Shown one piece after another: positions 9,399 to 18,333 of a stretch of 64,000 nt of DNA (position 1 is its first letter; each line of letters opens with the position of its first letter). The position numbers and the translations under genes are program-made. This stretch comes from Pelagicoccus enzymogenes (GTDB lineage Bacteria; Verrucomicrobiota; Verrucomicrobiia; Opitutales; Opitutaceae), in assembly GCF_014803405.1 (NCBI RefSeq), contig NZ_JACYFG010000032.1, forward strand, positions 186,001 to 250,000, read 5' to 3'. The notes beneath the pieces are model-generated. The model was not told the DNA's origin. It saw only the letters and a program-made list of their open reading frames with translations, and searched no databases.

Positions 9399-9713
9399 AT
9401 TCGTTCTCTTACATTTTGGGGCCCACGGAATCGTTTTCCGACGGGGACGTTAGCTGATGAGTTTCCAGGAGCTCATTGCTGAGCGCCGGTCGTCAAGCAG
9501 GCCGAACGAAAGTTGAATAAGGCGGTGCAACAATCGGAGATTGAGGGTCTTTGATAAATTGCGGGGTGAGGTTGACAGTCAGAAGTGCCGAGAGCAAGCC
9601 GTGATGCGTGAATTGGTGACAGAATTGTGTTTAATTAATATGAAATTGCCACCGACACGAAGGCGGAACCGGAAGCGGCTACGGAGTGCGCGGATGCGAC
9701 GAGCTGTGAAAGA
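9399..9713. other. Intergenic region upstream of the kinase
   Basis: No gene is supportable. CGGAA, five bases, TTCCG at 9426-9440 is a short dyad 28 bp upstream of the kinase start that could be an operator. A 78-codon plus-strand frame across 9541-9777 runs through a REP element, is rich in Arg and is rejected as coding. Confidence 0.4.
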
Positions 9714-9748
9714 GGGGCACTGCGGTTCGCAGCAAGCTCAAAACCTAC
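9714..9748 (-). repeat. REP-like palindromic element, GTAG head
   Basis: On the minus strand it starts GTAGGTTTTGAGC and continues into a CTGCG-AAC-CGCAG hairpin. It aligns with the element at 22991-23026: over a 34-base core covering 'GCAGCAAGCT' and 'CCTAC' on the plus strand, 28 positions are identical. Confidence 0.6.
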
Positions 9749-9800
9749 GCAGAAGGGGCGAGCGTGATGTAAGTTAAGGCCCTCACATTCATTACATTTT

Positions 9801-9860
9801 GTGGGAGGCGACCTCGCGTCGCGATTGGAGACCGGTTGATCGCGACGCAAGGTCGCCTCC
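9801..9860 (+). repeat. REP/BIME-like long palindrome
   Basis: A GTGG head is followed by 22-bp arms (9804-9825 and 9839-9860) that pair with a single mismatch around a 13-base loop. The left 25 bases match 61971-61995 at 21 positions, so this is a dispersed element and not merely a terminator. Confidence 0.75.
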
Positions 9861-10036
9861 TGAGGAAGAATAGCAGCTTAGAAAGATGCAAGGAACACAA
9901 TGACAGCGCACTCGTACGTTTTGCTGGACCGTTTTTTAAATTTTTCGCTTCGTTCTTGGGTTTTGAGGGAAGGCTTAACGTGCTCGCACTTCGATTTTCT
10001 GGAATGCGAAGGAAGGGAGCTCTGTTTGTATCCATA

Positions 10037-10590
10037 TTATGGCATTTTTTGATCCTTCGACGCTTCCGATTTGACGGGTATCCACTCTGACCATTGCAGG
10101 TCATTGAGGTGGGTGGAACGGCGTTCCCGTAGGTCGAGTTCCTGTCTTTGGCGAGGTAGTGGAGTCCGTCCGCTCGATCGACGAAGGTGATGGCGCACTG
10201 GAAGGCCCAAGGGGGATTGTCCAGCACGATCTGCTTAAGCTGTATTCCGGAATTCAATACAACATCGATCCGCCGGATGAGAGGTTCCCAGTCGTAGACA
10301 AAAGTTTCTCCGTCCCACTTGTAGCAATCGTAGTCGAGCATGCGTTCGCCTTTTTTCGACCAGCCTCCCAGCATGCGTACGCAGTTAACGTAGGAGCCCT
10401 CCATTCAAAATGCCGGCACATTGATGCTCTCGTAGGGAGGCAGGCGGTTGTGGGTGTCCCAGAAATTGTAGATTACGCCCTGCTTGTTCCCCGCCTCGGT
10501 CAAGTCGCAGGATAGGGTGACTTGCGCTTCAGCGATAGATCCTAGGCTGGCAATGACAGAGAGTAGGAAAGGTCGCAGGGCTGAGGTCAT
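10037..10590 (-). pseudogene. Degraded secreted glycoside hydrolase (GH39/agarase-like)
   Basis: The reading frame opens with a good signal peptide ('MTSALRPFLLSVIASLG', cleavage near A-E-A) and 'GVIYNFWDTHNRLPP', then hits an in-frame TGA at 10405-10407 immediately followed by ATG. Reading continues through 'GSYVNCVRMLGGW', 'QIVLDNPPWAF' and 'TYGNAVPP', which resemble the N-terminal part of clan GH-A secreted glycosidases such as GH39 or agarases. Around 10105-10115 the frame slips: the expected 'NDLQWSEWIPV' appears in another frame, which stops at 10037-10039. Some 300 residues of a normal enzyme are missing. Nonsense, frameshift and truncation together make an inactive relic. The GH family is a guess from short motifs. 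Confidence 0.75.
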
Positions 10591-10977
10591 ACGAAAGGGT
10601 CGATAGCGAAGGAAAGGGCCCTTTCAAGGTGAGATGCGAGCTGCGAATCATTCGCACATCTGAAAAACCAATTGCACAGCCGTTTTTAGAATCGGTGGGG
10701 GATTCGAGTTCGTTTGGTATCAAGGCTCCATGAGCCGGTGCAGCGGCGGAATTGCTCGGGCTCCTCATACTTGTATGAAACCGTAGGATTAGCGTTTTCC
10801 GCGTTTGAGCGCAGTTTGCTACTCATCGATAGCGTACCCCCACGCCGATACCCCTACACCCAAAAACCTTCCGTTGGCCGCTTGGATTTCCGAGCGCGTG
10901 ACATGTATCGTCATGCCTTGGGGATGGCCTGTGCCCGGCGGAGTTAGGGGACCTAAAACCTGAAAAACTGTCTCACT
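10591..10977. other. Upstream region of the TonB-dependent receptor
   Basis: 387 bp without a supportable gene, expected to hold the receptor promoter. The only dyad noted is TCATAC-TT-GTATGA at 10765-10778, about 200 bp upstream of the start; it could be a binding site but lies far from a normal operator position. Confidence 0.4.
10765..10778. promoter_or_regulatory. Perfect 6-bp inverted repeat, possible operator
   Basis: TCATAC, TT, GTATGA. A perfect short dyad in the receptor upstream region. Chance occurrence cannot be excluded and no companion copy was found. Confidence 0.2.
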
Positions 10978-13900
10978 ATGAACAAACGTGTTTTCAGTAC
11001 CGCGTGTACTGTCAGCCTCGGCCTCCTCGCGGCCAATCCTACCCTTGCTCAAGACGCCTCTTCTGCGGAAGAAGAGGTTTACGAGCTTTCTCCATTCGAG
11101 GTAGACGCCTCGCAAGACTCCGGCTATCGAGCGACGACCACGATCGCAGGCAGCCGTTTGAATACGCAACTCAAAGACGTTGCGGCATCCGTGTCCGTTT
11201 TGACGAACGAATTCCTTGATGACATCGGAGCTACCAATGTGGAAGAGGCGCTTGCTTACGTCGCAAACGCAGAGACCGGACAAACCTTCGAAGCGAGTTC
11301 CAATGCCTCTTGGGTCGACGGAGGCCAAGCGACGCAGCCTTCGCGGAATCGTGTGCGCGGTCTTACGCGGGCGGATACGACTTCCGATTTCTTCGCTACT
11401 TCCAATCCCCATATCGATTCTTACAACATCCAGCGTATTGCCGTCGTGCGCGGTCCGAACTCGATCCTTTTCGGACTGGGAAGCCCGTCAGGAATTATCA
11501 ACTACGCCCGCAAGAAAGCCACCACTAACAAGGATATGGGGCAGCTTCGCGTTGCCCTCGACAATTTCGGCACGGTACGCAGCGAGATCGACTTCAACCG
11601 CGTGTTGGCGGAGGACAAGCTGGCGATTCGCTTCATGGGCGTGCTGAACGACAAGCGCTTCCAGTACGACGACGCCCACGATCGCGACAAGCGGGCGACG
11701 GTCGCGCTCACCTACAAGCCGAACGAGAGGACCGAGATCAGCTTCAACCACGAGAAGATCGAAATCGATGCCAATCGCCCCCGCTACATTCCGCCTGAGG
11801 ACCATATTACGCATTGGGCCGCAGCCGGTTCGCCAACCATCGCTCCGGGCGAAAATCCATCTGGCGATATCAATGGGGTACCCGCGGCAGACTATTTCGA
11901 CGAGTTGGCCCATATCGCAGCCCGGAATGGGCTCTTCTTTACCGATATGAACCAAGTCGGTCCCGACTACGCGATCAGGCTTGAAAACGTGCGGCCAGAC
12001 ATGAGCCGTTTTCCCACGTCGTCTCGTGTGTTCATGCGACGCAGCTCCAACCCGCAAGACGGGCTCAACTTCTATACCCCGAACCATGTCACGGACGACC
12101 GCGTCTTTCCGTTCCGGGACATCGACCTCGGCTCGCTCCCGGGCAGCTACCAGCTCCAGGAGACGGACTATACCCAGATTCTGCTGAGGCACCGTTTCAG
12201 CCAAGACTTCAACGTTGAGGTCGGTTTCCAGAAGGATGAGACCCTGCGGGAGAACAACGCAGTGATCAACCCGCGTACCTCCATGATCGCGGTGGACGTC
12301 AACGAGACGCTGACGGATGGCAGCGTCAACCCGAACTTCATGCGTCCCTTCGTGGTTGGACGCGAACAAGGTCGCCAGGACATTGACCGCAACAGCGCGT
12401 TTCGCGTGCAAGCGTCCTACGAGTTGGACCTCGACGAGAAGTTTGACAGCGGTTTCCTCGGCCGGCACCGCTTTGCGGCGCTCTACGCCAAGAGCGAGGA
12501 CGAGAACTACGGCGGATCCCTCGAAAACGTGGTCGGCTCGCTGAATCACGAAGCATTCGTGGGAGAGAACGCGCTGCTGCAAAATCCGGGTCGTCGTATA
12601 GCGGCGATCTACTACGTTGGAGAAGCTCTCGCTCCGGGACAGCAGTACCCAACCTTTACCGGCTTTCCCAACAACCAGGACCTGTTTCCGAACGGAGTGC
12701 AGACAACGCTGCGCTACTATGACGACGAAGTGGACGGTTGGGTCGACTCTTCGGTTCCCATCGAGTCAGCGAGCACTCGGATAAACGGTTCTCGCGATTT
12801 GACCGAGAATGAAGGGTGGGGCGTTACCATGCAGAGCTTCTGGCTCGATGGTAAGCTAGTTACCACCTTAGGATACCGCGACGACACCATCGAGGGACAG
12901 GCGGCCGCGGCCCCTACGACCACCAATGGCGATCGCGACAACGACTTGTCCAACTGGGTCTTCTCCGGCGAGCCGGACAAGAACCAAGGCGACACTGTGA
13001 CCAAGGGAGCGGTTTTCCATGCTACCGATTGGCTTTCGGTCCACTACAACGAGTCGGAAAACTTCGTGGTTTCGGGGCCTGCCGTAGACATCTTGAACCG
13101 ACCTGTACCGGGTTCGAGCGGAGTCGGCGAGGACTACGGCTTTTCGCTGAACCTCCTGGAGGATAAGTTGAACCTCAAAGTGAACTGGTACGAGACCGTG
13201 CAGAAGGATTCTCGCGATGGCGGACTTGCGTTCGTCGCGGTATGGAGAATGCGCGGATTCGAGCGAGGAATCTACAGCCGCATCAATAACGGATCCTGGG
13301 AGGAGGAGCTGACTCCTGAGCAGAACACCTGGGTACGTTGGGATGGCAGCACCGAAAACCACGACCGTTTGCCTAACGTGACGGATGTTCACGACTTCCT
13401 GGCCAAGGGCGTAGAGATCGAGATGACCTACAACCCGACCAAGAACTGGCGTTTTCGCCTCGCCGGCTCAAAAGGCGAGACCATCCAAACCAATAGCGGA
13501 CTGGCTACGCTCGAGTACATGGCGCTGCGCGAGCCATTCTGGGAGACCTTCTGGGACCTGCCGTGGAGCAGTTCGCGTACGGTTCGCCAGCAATTCAACG
13601 CAGCGGTGGGCGAGGCCCTCTATCCGGCCCTCGCGAACGACGGTCGGACGCGGCTGGACCTTGCCAAGTGGAACTGGAACTTCGTGACGAACTACAAGTT
13701 TACGGACGGACGGTTCAAGGGTTTCTCCGCAGGCGGCTCCGTCCGCTGGTCGGACAAGCGTTCCATCGGTTACCCATTGACCACGGATTCCGAAGGCAAC
13801 CTCATCACAGACCTGCAGAACGGTTACTTCGGCCCGGAGACTTGGAACCTCGGTTTGCACGCGTCCTACGGGCGCAAGATCTTCAACGACAAGATCGATT

Positions 13901-14040
13901 GGAAGATCCAGTTGAACATCCAGAACCTCAACGGTGACAACGACCTGATCCCGATTCGCATCAATCCGGACGGGCAGCAAGCGGCCTTCCGCGTCAATCG
14001 CGAGAGGATCTACCGGCTTTCTAACACCTTCAGCTTCTAG
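10978..14040 (+). CDS. TonB-dependent outer-membrane receptor
   Basis: 1,020 residues, exported (signal 'MNKRVFSTACTVSLGLLAAN' with cleavage near T-L-A-Q) and forming a 22-strand outer-membrane barrel for TonB-driven uptake of an oligosaccharide. After the signal comes 'YELSPFEVDAS', the leader typical of Opitutae receptors, then the plug domain with 'TIAGSRLNTQLKDVAASVSV', 'EFLDDIGATNVEEAL' and 'VRGPNSILFGLGSPSGIIN' (about residues 50-180). The barrel ends 'RIYRLSNTFSF' with the terminal aromatic expected for BAM insertion. It sits between the degraded glycosidase and a LacI-type regulator, so it is probably the importer for products of the locus. No SusD partner is present, as usual outside Bacteroidetes. 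Confidence 0.93.
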   Translation: MNKRVFSTACTVSLGLLAANPTLAQDASSAEEEVYELSPFEVDASQDSGYRATTTIAGSRLNTQLKDVAASVSVLTNEFLDDIGATNVEEALAYVANAETGQTFEASSNASWVDGGQATQPSRNRVRGLTRADTTSDFFATSNPHIDSYNIQRIAVVRGPNSILFGLGSPSGIINYARKKATTNKDMGQLRVALDNFGTVRSEIDFNRVLAEDKLAIRFMGVLNDKRFQYDDAHDRDKRATVALTYKPNERTEISFNHEKIEIDANRPRYIPPEDHITHWAAAGSPTIAPGENPSGDINGVPAADYFDELAHIAARNGLFFTDMNQVGPDYAIRLENVRPDMSRFPTSSRVFMRRSSNPQDGLNFYTPNHVTDDRVFPFRDIDLGSLPGSYQLQETDYTQILLRHRFSQDFNVEVGFQKDETLRENNAVINPRTSMIAVDVNETLTDGSVNPNFMRPFVVGREQGRQDIDRNSAFRVQASYELDLDEKFDSGFLGRHRFAALYAKSEDENYGGSLENVVGSLNHEAFVGENALLQNPGRRIAAIYYVGEALAPGQQYPTFTGFPNNQDLFPNGVQTTLRYYDDEVDGWVDSSVPIESASTRINGSRDLTENEGWGVTMQSFWLDGKLVTTLGYRDDTIEGQAAAAPTTTNGDRDNDLSNWVFSGEPDKNQGDTVTKGAVFHATDWLSVHYNESENFVVSGPAVDILNRPVPGSSGVGEDYGFSLNLLEDKLNLKVNWYETVQKDSRDGGLAFVAVWRMRGFERGIYSRINNGSWEEELTPEQNTWVRWDGSTENHDRLPNVTDVHDFLAKGVEIEMTYNPTKNWRFRLAGSKGETIQTNSGLATLEYMALREPFWETFWDLPWSSSRTVRQQFNAAVGEALYPALANDGRTRLDLAKWNWNFVTNYKFTDGRFKGFSAGGSVRWSDKRSIGYPLTTDSEGNLITDLQNGYFGPETWNLGLHASYGRKIFNDKIDWKIQLNIQNLNGDNDLIPIRINPDGQQAAFRVNRERIYRLSNTFSF

Positions 14041-14059
14041 CTTTCCTGCAGTGGGCACC

Positions 14060-14088
14060 GGGTCTTGCCGCTCGAGGCGGCAAGGCCC
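14060..14088 (+). terminator. Hairpin after the receptor gene
   Basis: 12-bp arms (14060-14071 and 14077-14088, one G-T pair) around TCGAG, 19 bases past the receptor stop. No T-run follows, so it may be a rho-assisted terminator or an mRNA-stabilising stem; it overlaps the space before the LacI-type gene. Confidence 0.5.
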
Positions 14089-14148
14089 ATCTTGCTCCAA
14101 TCCATAAATATCGATAACAAAAGAGAAGCCGCGTTCGAAAATCCGTTT

Positions 14149-15279
14149 ATGCTCCTAATCCAGATGCGATCTGAAGAAGGAGCTACGGGAGCCAAAGCGT
14201 CAGCGGACGCGACCGCCAAGCGGGTGACGGTACGCGATATCGCAGATGAACTCGGCCTCCACTTCACCACGGTTGCGGAAGCGATGCGCGACTCCTCCCG
14301 GGTCAGTCAAAAGACGCGACAGAGGGTGCATGAAACCGCCGAAAGAATGGGCTACCACGCGGACCCGATGTTAGCAGCTTTTTCAGCCTATTGCGGAAAG
14401 AATCGCCGCAGCGCCTTCCAAGGGACCTTGTCTTGGCTGAACGCCTTTCCCGACCCCGAGTTTTTCGAGAGTTGCCGCGGGTTCTACCGCGACTGCTACC
14501 TCGGGGCCAAGCGACGCGCGGAAGAATTGGGCTTTCGGCTCGAATCCTTTTGGATCGCCGAGCCGGGCATGAGCAAGCGGCGAAGCACGGAGATCCTTTT
14601 GAATCGAAACGTTGCGGGTGTGATCGTGGGCCCGCTTCCGATGGAATGGGACGGATTCGAGCTCGATTGGGAACTGTTCCGTTCCGTGCGTATCGGCAAC
14701 TCCGAACTGCGTGCGCGATTGAGCACCATCAAGCCCGACCACTTCGGTAACCTGAAGTTGGTTTACGAACGTCTGCTTCGCTTGGGCTTCCAACGTATCG
14801 GCTATGCTTGCACGCAATATATGGATGACAGGTCGAACAACAACTGGTCCGGTGCCTACTGGACCATGCAGCATCGCCTGAGTCCCGGAAAGATGCTGCA
14901 GCCCTTTCTCGATCAAGACCCCACATCCTGTAAAAAGTCATTCCTCGAGTGGTATCGAAAGGAGAAACCGCAGGTCATCATGTGCGGTGGCGCTTGGCGC
15001 TATCAACGTTTCCTTAACGAAGAAGGATACGAGATTCCCAAGGATATCCAGTTGGCGAACCTTGCGGCCGACTCGCCCGACAACCGCCTCGCCGGCATCG
15101 TGCAAAACGGAAGACTCGTCGGCATGACCAGCGTGGACTACGTGAACGGCGCGATTCAGCGTTTCCGCGTCGGACTGGAGTCGCATCCGAAGGAGGTCAC
15201 GCTCAGGGGGGAATGGAAGGACGGCTTCTCCTTGGATCCGTCGCTGATGAAAAGCGAGAACGGCTCGCCCCGCTCGTAG
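14149..15279 (+). CDS. LacI-family transcriptional regulator
   Basis: A 376-residue repressor-type protein. The N-terminal helix-turn-helix reads 'VTVRDIADELGLHFTTVAEAM' in two helices with the hinge 'RQRVHETAERMGYHADPM' after it, the classical LacI layout; the remainder is a periplasmic-binding-protein-like sugar sensor ('GVIVGPLPM', 'RLGFQRIGYA', 'LANLAADSPDN', 'VDYVNGAIQRF'). The N-terminal extension before the helix-turn-helix is unusually long (about 25 residues); a start five codons further in is equally possible, and 28 in-frame codons upstream overlap the hairpin and were not counted. Placement directly after the receptor suggests control of the receptor and the surrounding glycan genes by a released sugar. 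The operator was not identified. Confidence 0.9.
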   Translation: MLLIQMRSEEGATGAKASADATAKRVTVRDIADELGLHFTTVAEAMRDSSRVSQKTRQRVHETAERMGYHADPMLAAFSAYCGKNRRSAFQGTLSWLNAFPDPEFFESCRGFYRDCYLGAKRRAEELGFRLESFWIAEPGMSKRRSTEILLNRNVAGVIVGPLPMEWDGFELDWELFRSVRIGNSELRARLSTIKPDHFGNLKLVYERLLRLGFQRIGYACTQYMDDRSNNNWSGAYWTMQHRLSPGKMLQPFLDQDPTSCKKSFLEWYRKEKPQVIMCGGAWRYQRFLNEEGYEIPKDIQLANLAADSPDNRLAGIVQNGRLVGMTSVDYVNGAIQRFRVGLESHPKEVTLRGEWKDGFSLDPSLMKSENGSPRS

Positions 15280-15329
15280 AGGGACACGAGTCCGCTGACG
15301 AAATGTATCTCTGTAGTTGTTGGTTGGAT

Positions 15330-16568
15330 ATGCTAAGGGTCCCTTCTTTGCTCCGCGTTCTGTGGTTTTCCCTGTTCGCTTTTGGGGAATCGGTTGCTTC
15401 CGGTTCCGAGCTCGTTCCGCGCAAAGTTGAGCTTGCGAATGCGGAGAGGCCTTGGGTCACGGATCTGACGGTGGCGGACGTCGACGGGGATGGGCATGTG
15501 GATGTCGTCTATTGCGAAGGGCAGGCGAACTTCGTGGGAATTTTGAGAGGAGAAGGGACGGGGCTTTTTTCGAGGCTGGACAAAGTGGAAGGCGTTGAAG
15601 GGCCCGCTCACGTGGAGGCGGTCGATATCGACAAGGATGGTGACCTGGACCTCTTGATCGCCTGCATGGGTTGGATTTTTCCCAACAACGACAAGATCGG
15701 TTCGGTGTTGGTTTTGGAGAATTTGGGCGACGGCGAATTTGCGAAACGGGTGCTGCTCGAAGGAGTGTCTCGCGTGACGGACGTACAGGCAGGGGATGTG
15801 GATGGTGATGGCCGGCTTGACTTGGCCATCGCCCAGTTCGGTTATCACGAAGGCGAAGCTCGACTGATGAGAAATCTAGGTAACTGGAATTTCTCGAGCG
15901 AGATTTTGACCAAGCAAGCAGGGGCAATTCATTCGCCGATCGCGGATATCGATGGGGACGGTGATCTAGACGTTGTGACATTGGTTTCGCAGCATTGGGA
16001 AGAAGTCCAAGTCTACGTAAATGAAGGTGGGGCGATGCAACAGAATATCATTTTCGCGTCTCCAAACGAAGACTACGGAAGCAGCGGCATTGCTATCCAT
16101 GACTTGGACCAGGATGGAGATCTAGATATTCTCTACGCGAATGGTGACGGTTTTGACTACGCCATTCCCGGATCCCGCCCATGGCACGGCGTGCAGTGGC
16201 TGGAAAACTTAGGAGCAGGAAGTTTTGGATACAGAAGGATCGGCGACTTTGCTGGAGCCTACAGCCCGGTAGCACTCGATGTGGATGGAGATGGGGATTT
16301 GGATGTTGTCGCCTCGAGTTGCTTTAATGACTGGACTCAGCCTGATTCCTATTCGTTGGCTTTGTTTGAGAACGATGGTGCCCAGAACTTCAGCGCAAAA
16401 CCTTTGGCTGCCACTCCTACCCATATTGTGGATGTAGAGGTTTGCGATCTGGATGGAGACGGAAGCTATGAGCTTGTCACAGGAGGTTTTCATGCGTATC
16501 CGCCTTGGGATCACGTGAGTGCGATCACCGTTTGGAAATGGGAGAACACGGGTGAAGCGTCCGAGTAA
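15330..16568 (+). CDS. Secreted FG-GAP/VCBS repeat protein
   Basis: About 412 residues with a signal peptide ('MLRVPSLLRVLWFSLFAFG', cleavage near V-A-S-G); a start nine codons earlier is also possible. The mature part is built of repeated calcium-binding blades: 'DVDGDGHVDVV', 'DIDKDGDLDLL', 'DVDGDGRLDLA', 'DIDGDGDLDVV', 'DLDQDGDLDIL', 'DVDGDGDLDVV' and 'DLDGDGSYELV', seven D-x-D-x-D-G loops that imply a seven-bladed integrin-like propeller. No catalytic motif is seen, so glycan binding or an adhesin/scaffold role is likely. Its 3' end overlaps the start of the TPR gene by 17 bases, implying coupled translation. Sits between regulator and sulfatases of the glycan locus. Confidence 0.85.
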   Translation: MLRVPSLLRVLWFSLFAFGESVASGSELVPRKVELANAERPWVTDLTVADVDGDGHVDVVYCEGQANFVGILRGEGTGLFSRLDKVEGVEGPAHVEAVDIDKDGDLDLLIACMGWIFPNNDKIGSVLVLENLGDGEFAKRVLLEGVSRVTDVQAGDVDGDGRLDLAIAQFGYHEGEARLMRNLGNWNFSSEILTKQAGAIHSPIADIDGDGDLDVVTLVSQHWEEVQVYVNEGGAMQQNIIFASPNEDYGSSGIAIHDLDQDGDLDILYANGDGFDYAIPGSRPWHGVQWLENLGAGSFGYRRIGDFAGAYSPVALDVDGDGDLDVVASSCFNDWTQPDSYSLALFENDGAQNFSAKPLAATPTHIVDVEVCDLDGDGSYELVTGGFHAYPPWDHVSAITVWKWENTGEASE

Positions 16569-18210
16569 ATCGCATTTAGCGTGTGTCGCGTTGGGGCTTG
16601 TTTTCTTCTCAGCCCTCGCGGTGTATTTTGCGATGTGGCTGCCGCGAGCAACTCTTAGGGATTCCTTGCTGGCAAGGTTGGAGTCGAGCGGAGCCTCGGG
16701 GCGAGTTGCCGATGAAGCGGAGCGATTGATCAGGCGCATGAATTTGTTTTCAAACCGCGACGCGTTGATTGTCGCGTTGGCTAAAACCTATCACACCAAC
16801 GGATATCTGGAGGAAGCGGAAGATTTGTATTCGCTATCCAATGACAATAAGGCAAGTGCTGAGTTGCTCTACTTGCTCGCTGACGTGCGTCAGCAGAAAA
16901 TGGATTTCGAGGGATATTACGCCGCGCTTTTAGAGCTCGAGAAGACAGGTGTCTCTTATCCGCCTGCGCTTCTGTCTCTTGGCGTCAGGGCGATTCGGCA
17001 AAGACGTTTTGCAGAGGCACATTTCTATTTGGAGCGAGCGCTAGCGTTGGAGCCTCAGTCGCGTCCTATCCGTGACGCACAGAGTCGACTTCTCCAGATG
17101 ACAGGAAAGCCAGAGCTGGACCTCGTGGAACGAGGGAATGATTCGTTGCGAGAGAAGGTTCCGGATCCGTGGCTAGATCGAGCTTACTTGTTCAGCTTCG
17201 ACCTTGGCCAACTTTTGGTGAAAGCCGATGCCTCCGCGCAGAGGGGAGATTTAGAATTGGCAGTCGAGATTCTGGATCGAGCGGTGGCGTTTGGAGAAGA
17301 CGATTGGAAAGCGCATGTCATGCGAGTCAATGTATTCGCGAAACTCGGCCGCGTAAAAGATGCGGTCTCTTCCTATCAGGCCGCTATTCGTGCCGGAGCC
17401 CATGAGGGAGCAGCTTTGGGGGAATTGAGTTCGGCGCTGTTGGAGCAAGGTCAGGCTATGCGACTTCTTGAGTTGGCTGAAGCGGCGCTCGAACGCGTTC
17501 CCGATTCTGCCGATTTGCAACGGCTTAGATCTCTAGCCTTTCGCGAAATGGGAAACTTGCCACGCGCCGAGGCCAGTCTGAAGCGGGCCATGCAGCTCAT
17601 GCCAGAGTCGCTGGAAATCGCTCGCGATCTGGCTGCTTTGCTCTGGGAACGGGGCAAGCGTTCCGAGGCTGCCAGTTACTTTACTCGGTTGTCGCGACAA
17701 TCGCCCCTAGACGTCCAGTCGAGAACGTATTTGGCGCAGTACTACATCGAGAACGGTCAGCTGGAGCAAGCCGAGTCCTTCGTGACCGAAGCTTTGGAGA
17801 TCGATTCCAGCAATGCCCGGTTAGCGGAATTAGCAAAAGGCTACTTTATCCAGTATTCCTACTTGGAAGCATCCGCCGGCGATTGGGTTGAGGTGGAGCG
17901 CTTATTGGAACTGGCAAAGGGTCTTGGGCCATTAACCCTCGATGAGCTGAAGTTGCAGGCAAGGGCGTTTCGAGGGATGGGAAAATTGGAAAAGGCGATC
18001 GCTTTGTTGCGCGAGTTAGCAGCGAATTATGGCGATAAGCCAGAGGTCTTGATGACACTTGCGGAACTCCTGGAAGAGCAGGGGCGCATCGAGGAGGCGG
18101 TTGAGCATTATCAAGCCGCCGTACTGCGCAGCGGGCAATTTTCAGCCTACGCCGCTTTGAGAAATGCGGCTCGAGCTCGTTTGGCAGCATTGTCGATGTC
18201 GAACGAATAG
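16552..18210 (+). CDS. Membrane-anchored TPR-repeat protein
   Basis: About 553 residues from a GTG start inside the end of the VCBS gene; another GTG 11 codons earlier is possible. A single N-terminal hydrophobic segment ('ACVALGLVFFSALAVYFAMWL' in part) acts as anchor or uncleaved signal. The rest is helical tetratricopeptide repeats: 'YLEEAEDLYSLSNDN', 'RFAEAHFYLERALALEP', 'NLPRAEASLKRAMQLMPES', 'QLEQAESFVTEALEIDSSN' and 'RIEEAVEHYQAAVLRS'. No enzyme domain. TPRs bind partner proteins, and the overlap with the VCBS gene makes that propeller the obvious partner. Such VCBS-TPR pairs are known in Planctomycetes and Verrucomicrobia, where their function is not established. Confidence 0.82.
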   Translation: MKRPSKSHLACVALGLVFFSALAVYFAMWLPRATLRDSLLARLESSGASGRVADEAERLIRRMNLFSNRDALIVALAKTYHTNGYLEEAEDLYSLSNDNKASAELLYLLADVRQQKMDFEGYYAALLELEKTGVSYPPALLSLGVRAIRQRRFAEAHFYLERALALEPQSRPIRDAQSRLLQMTGKPELDLVERGNDSLREKVPDPWLDRAYLFSFDLGQLLVKADASAQRGDLELAVEILDRAVAFGEDDWKAHVMRVNVFAKLGRVKDAVSSYQAAIRAGAHEGAALGELSSALLEQGQAMRLLELAEAALERVPDSADLQRLRSLAFREMGNLPRAEASLKRAMQLMPESLEIARDLAALLWERGKRSEAASYFTRLSRQSPLDVQSRTYLAQYYIENGQLEQAESFVTEALEIDSSNARLAELAKGYFIQYSYLEASAGDWVEVERLLELAKGLGPLTLDELKLQARAFRGMGKLEKAIALLRELAANYGDKPEVLMTLAELLEEQGRIEEAVEHYQAAVLRSGQFSAYAALRNAARARLAALSMSNE

Positions 18211-18244
18211 ATTGCGATGTGGATTCGCTTGGAAGTCGCATTCT

Positions 18245-18303
18245 AAGGCGTCACCTCATTCTGACATCTGAAAATCCAATTTTGCAGTTTGGCCTGACGC
18301 CTT
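18245..18303. repeat. Perfect 9-bp inverted repeat with a 41-base loop
   Basis: AAGGCGTCA at 18245-18253 and TGACGCCTT at 18295-18303 lie between the TPR gene and the first sulfatase. The long loop and lack of a T-run argue against a simple terminator; it may be a regulatory dyad or a relic of an inserted element. Confidence 0.4.
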
Positions 18304-18333
18304 GCTGCCGCAAAGTTAAGGAGTCTTCCGTGT

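Noticed and set aside
9541-9777. 78-codon plus-strand frame
   Set aside because: Passes through a REP-like element and is Arg-rich with no ribosome site; not protein-like.
9714-9860. Two nearby palindromes as a CRISPR-like array
   Set aside because: Only two unequal elements without regular spacers or cas genes; REP-type repeats fit better.
10405-10407. TGA in the broken glycosidase as a selenocysteine codon
   Set aside because: The family has no selenoenzymes, and the frame is also shifted and truncated downstream, so simple decay explains it better.
11488-12582. Minus-strand frame of 364 codons inside the TonB receptor
   Set aside because: Lies wholly within the receptor gene and shows no recognisable domain.
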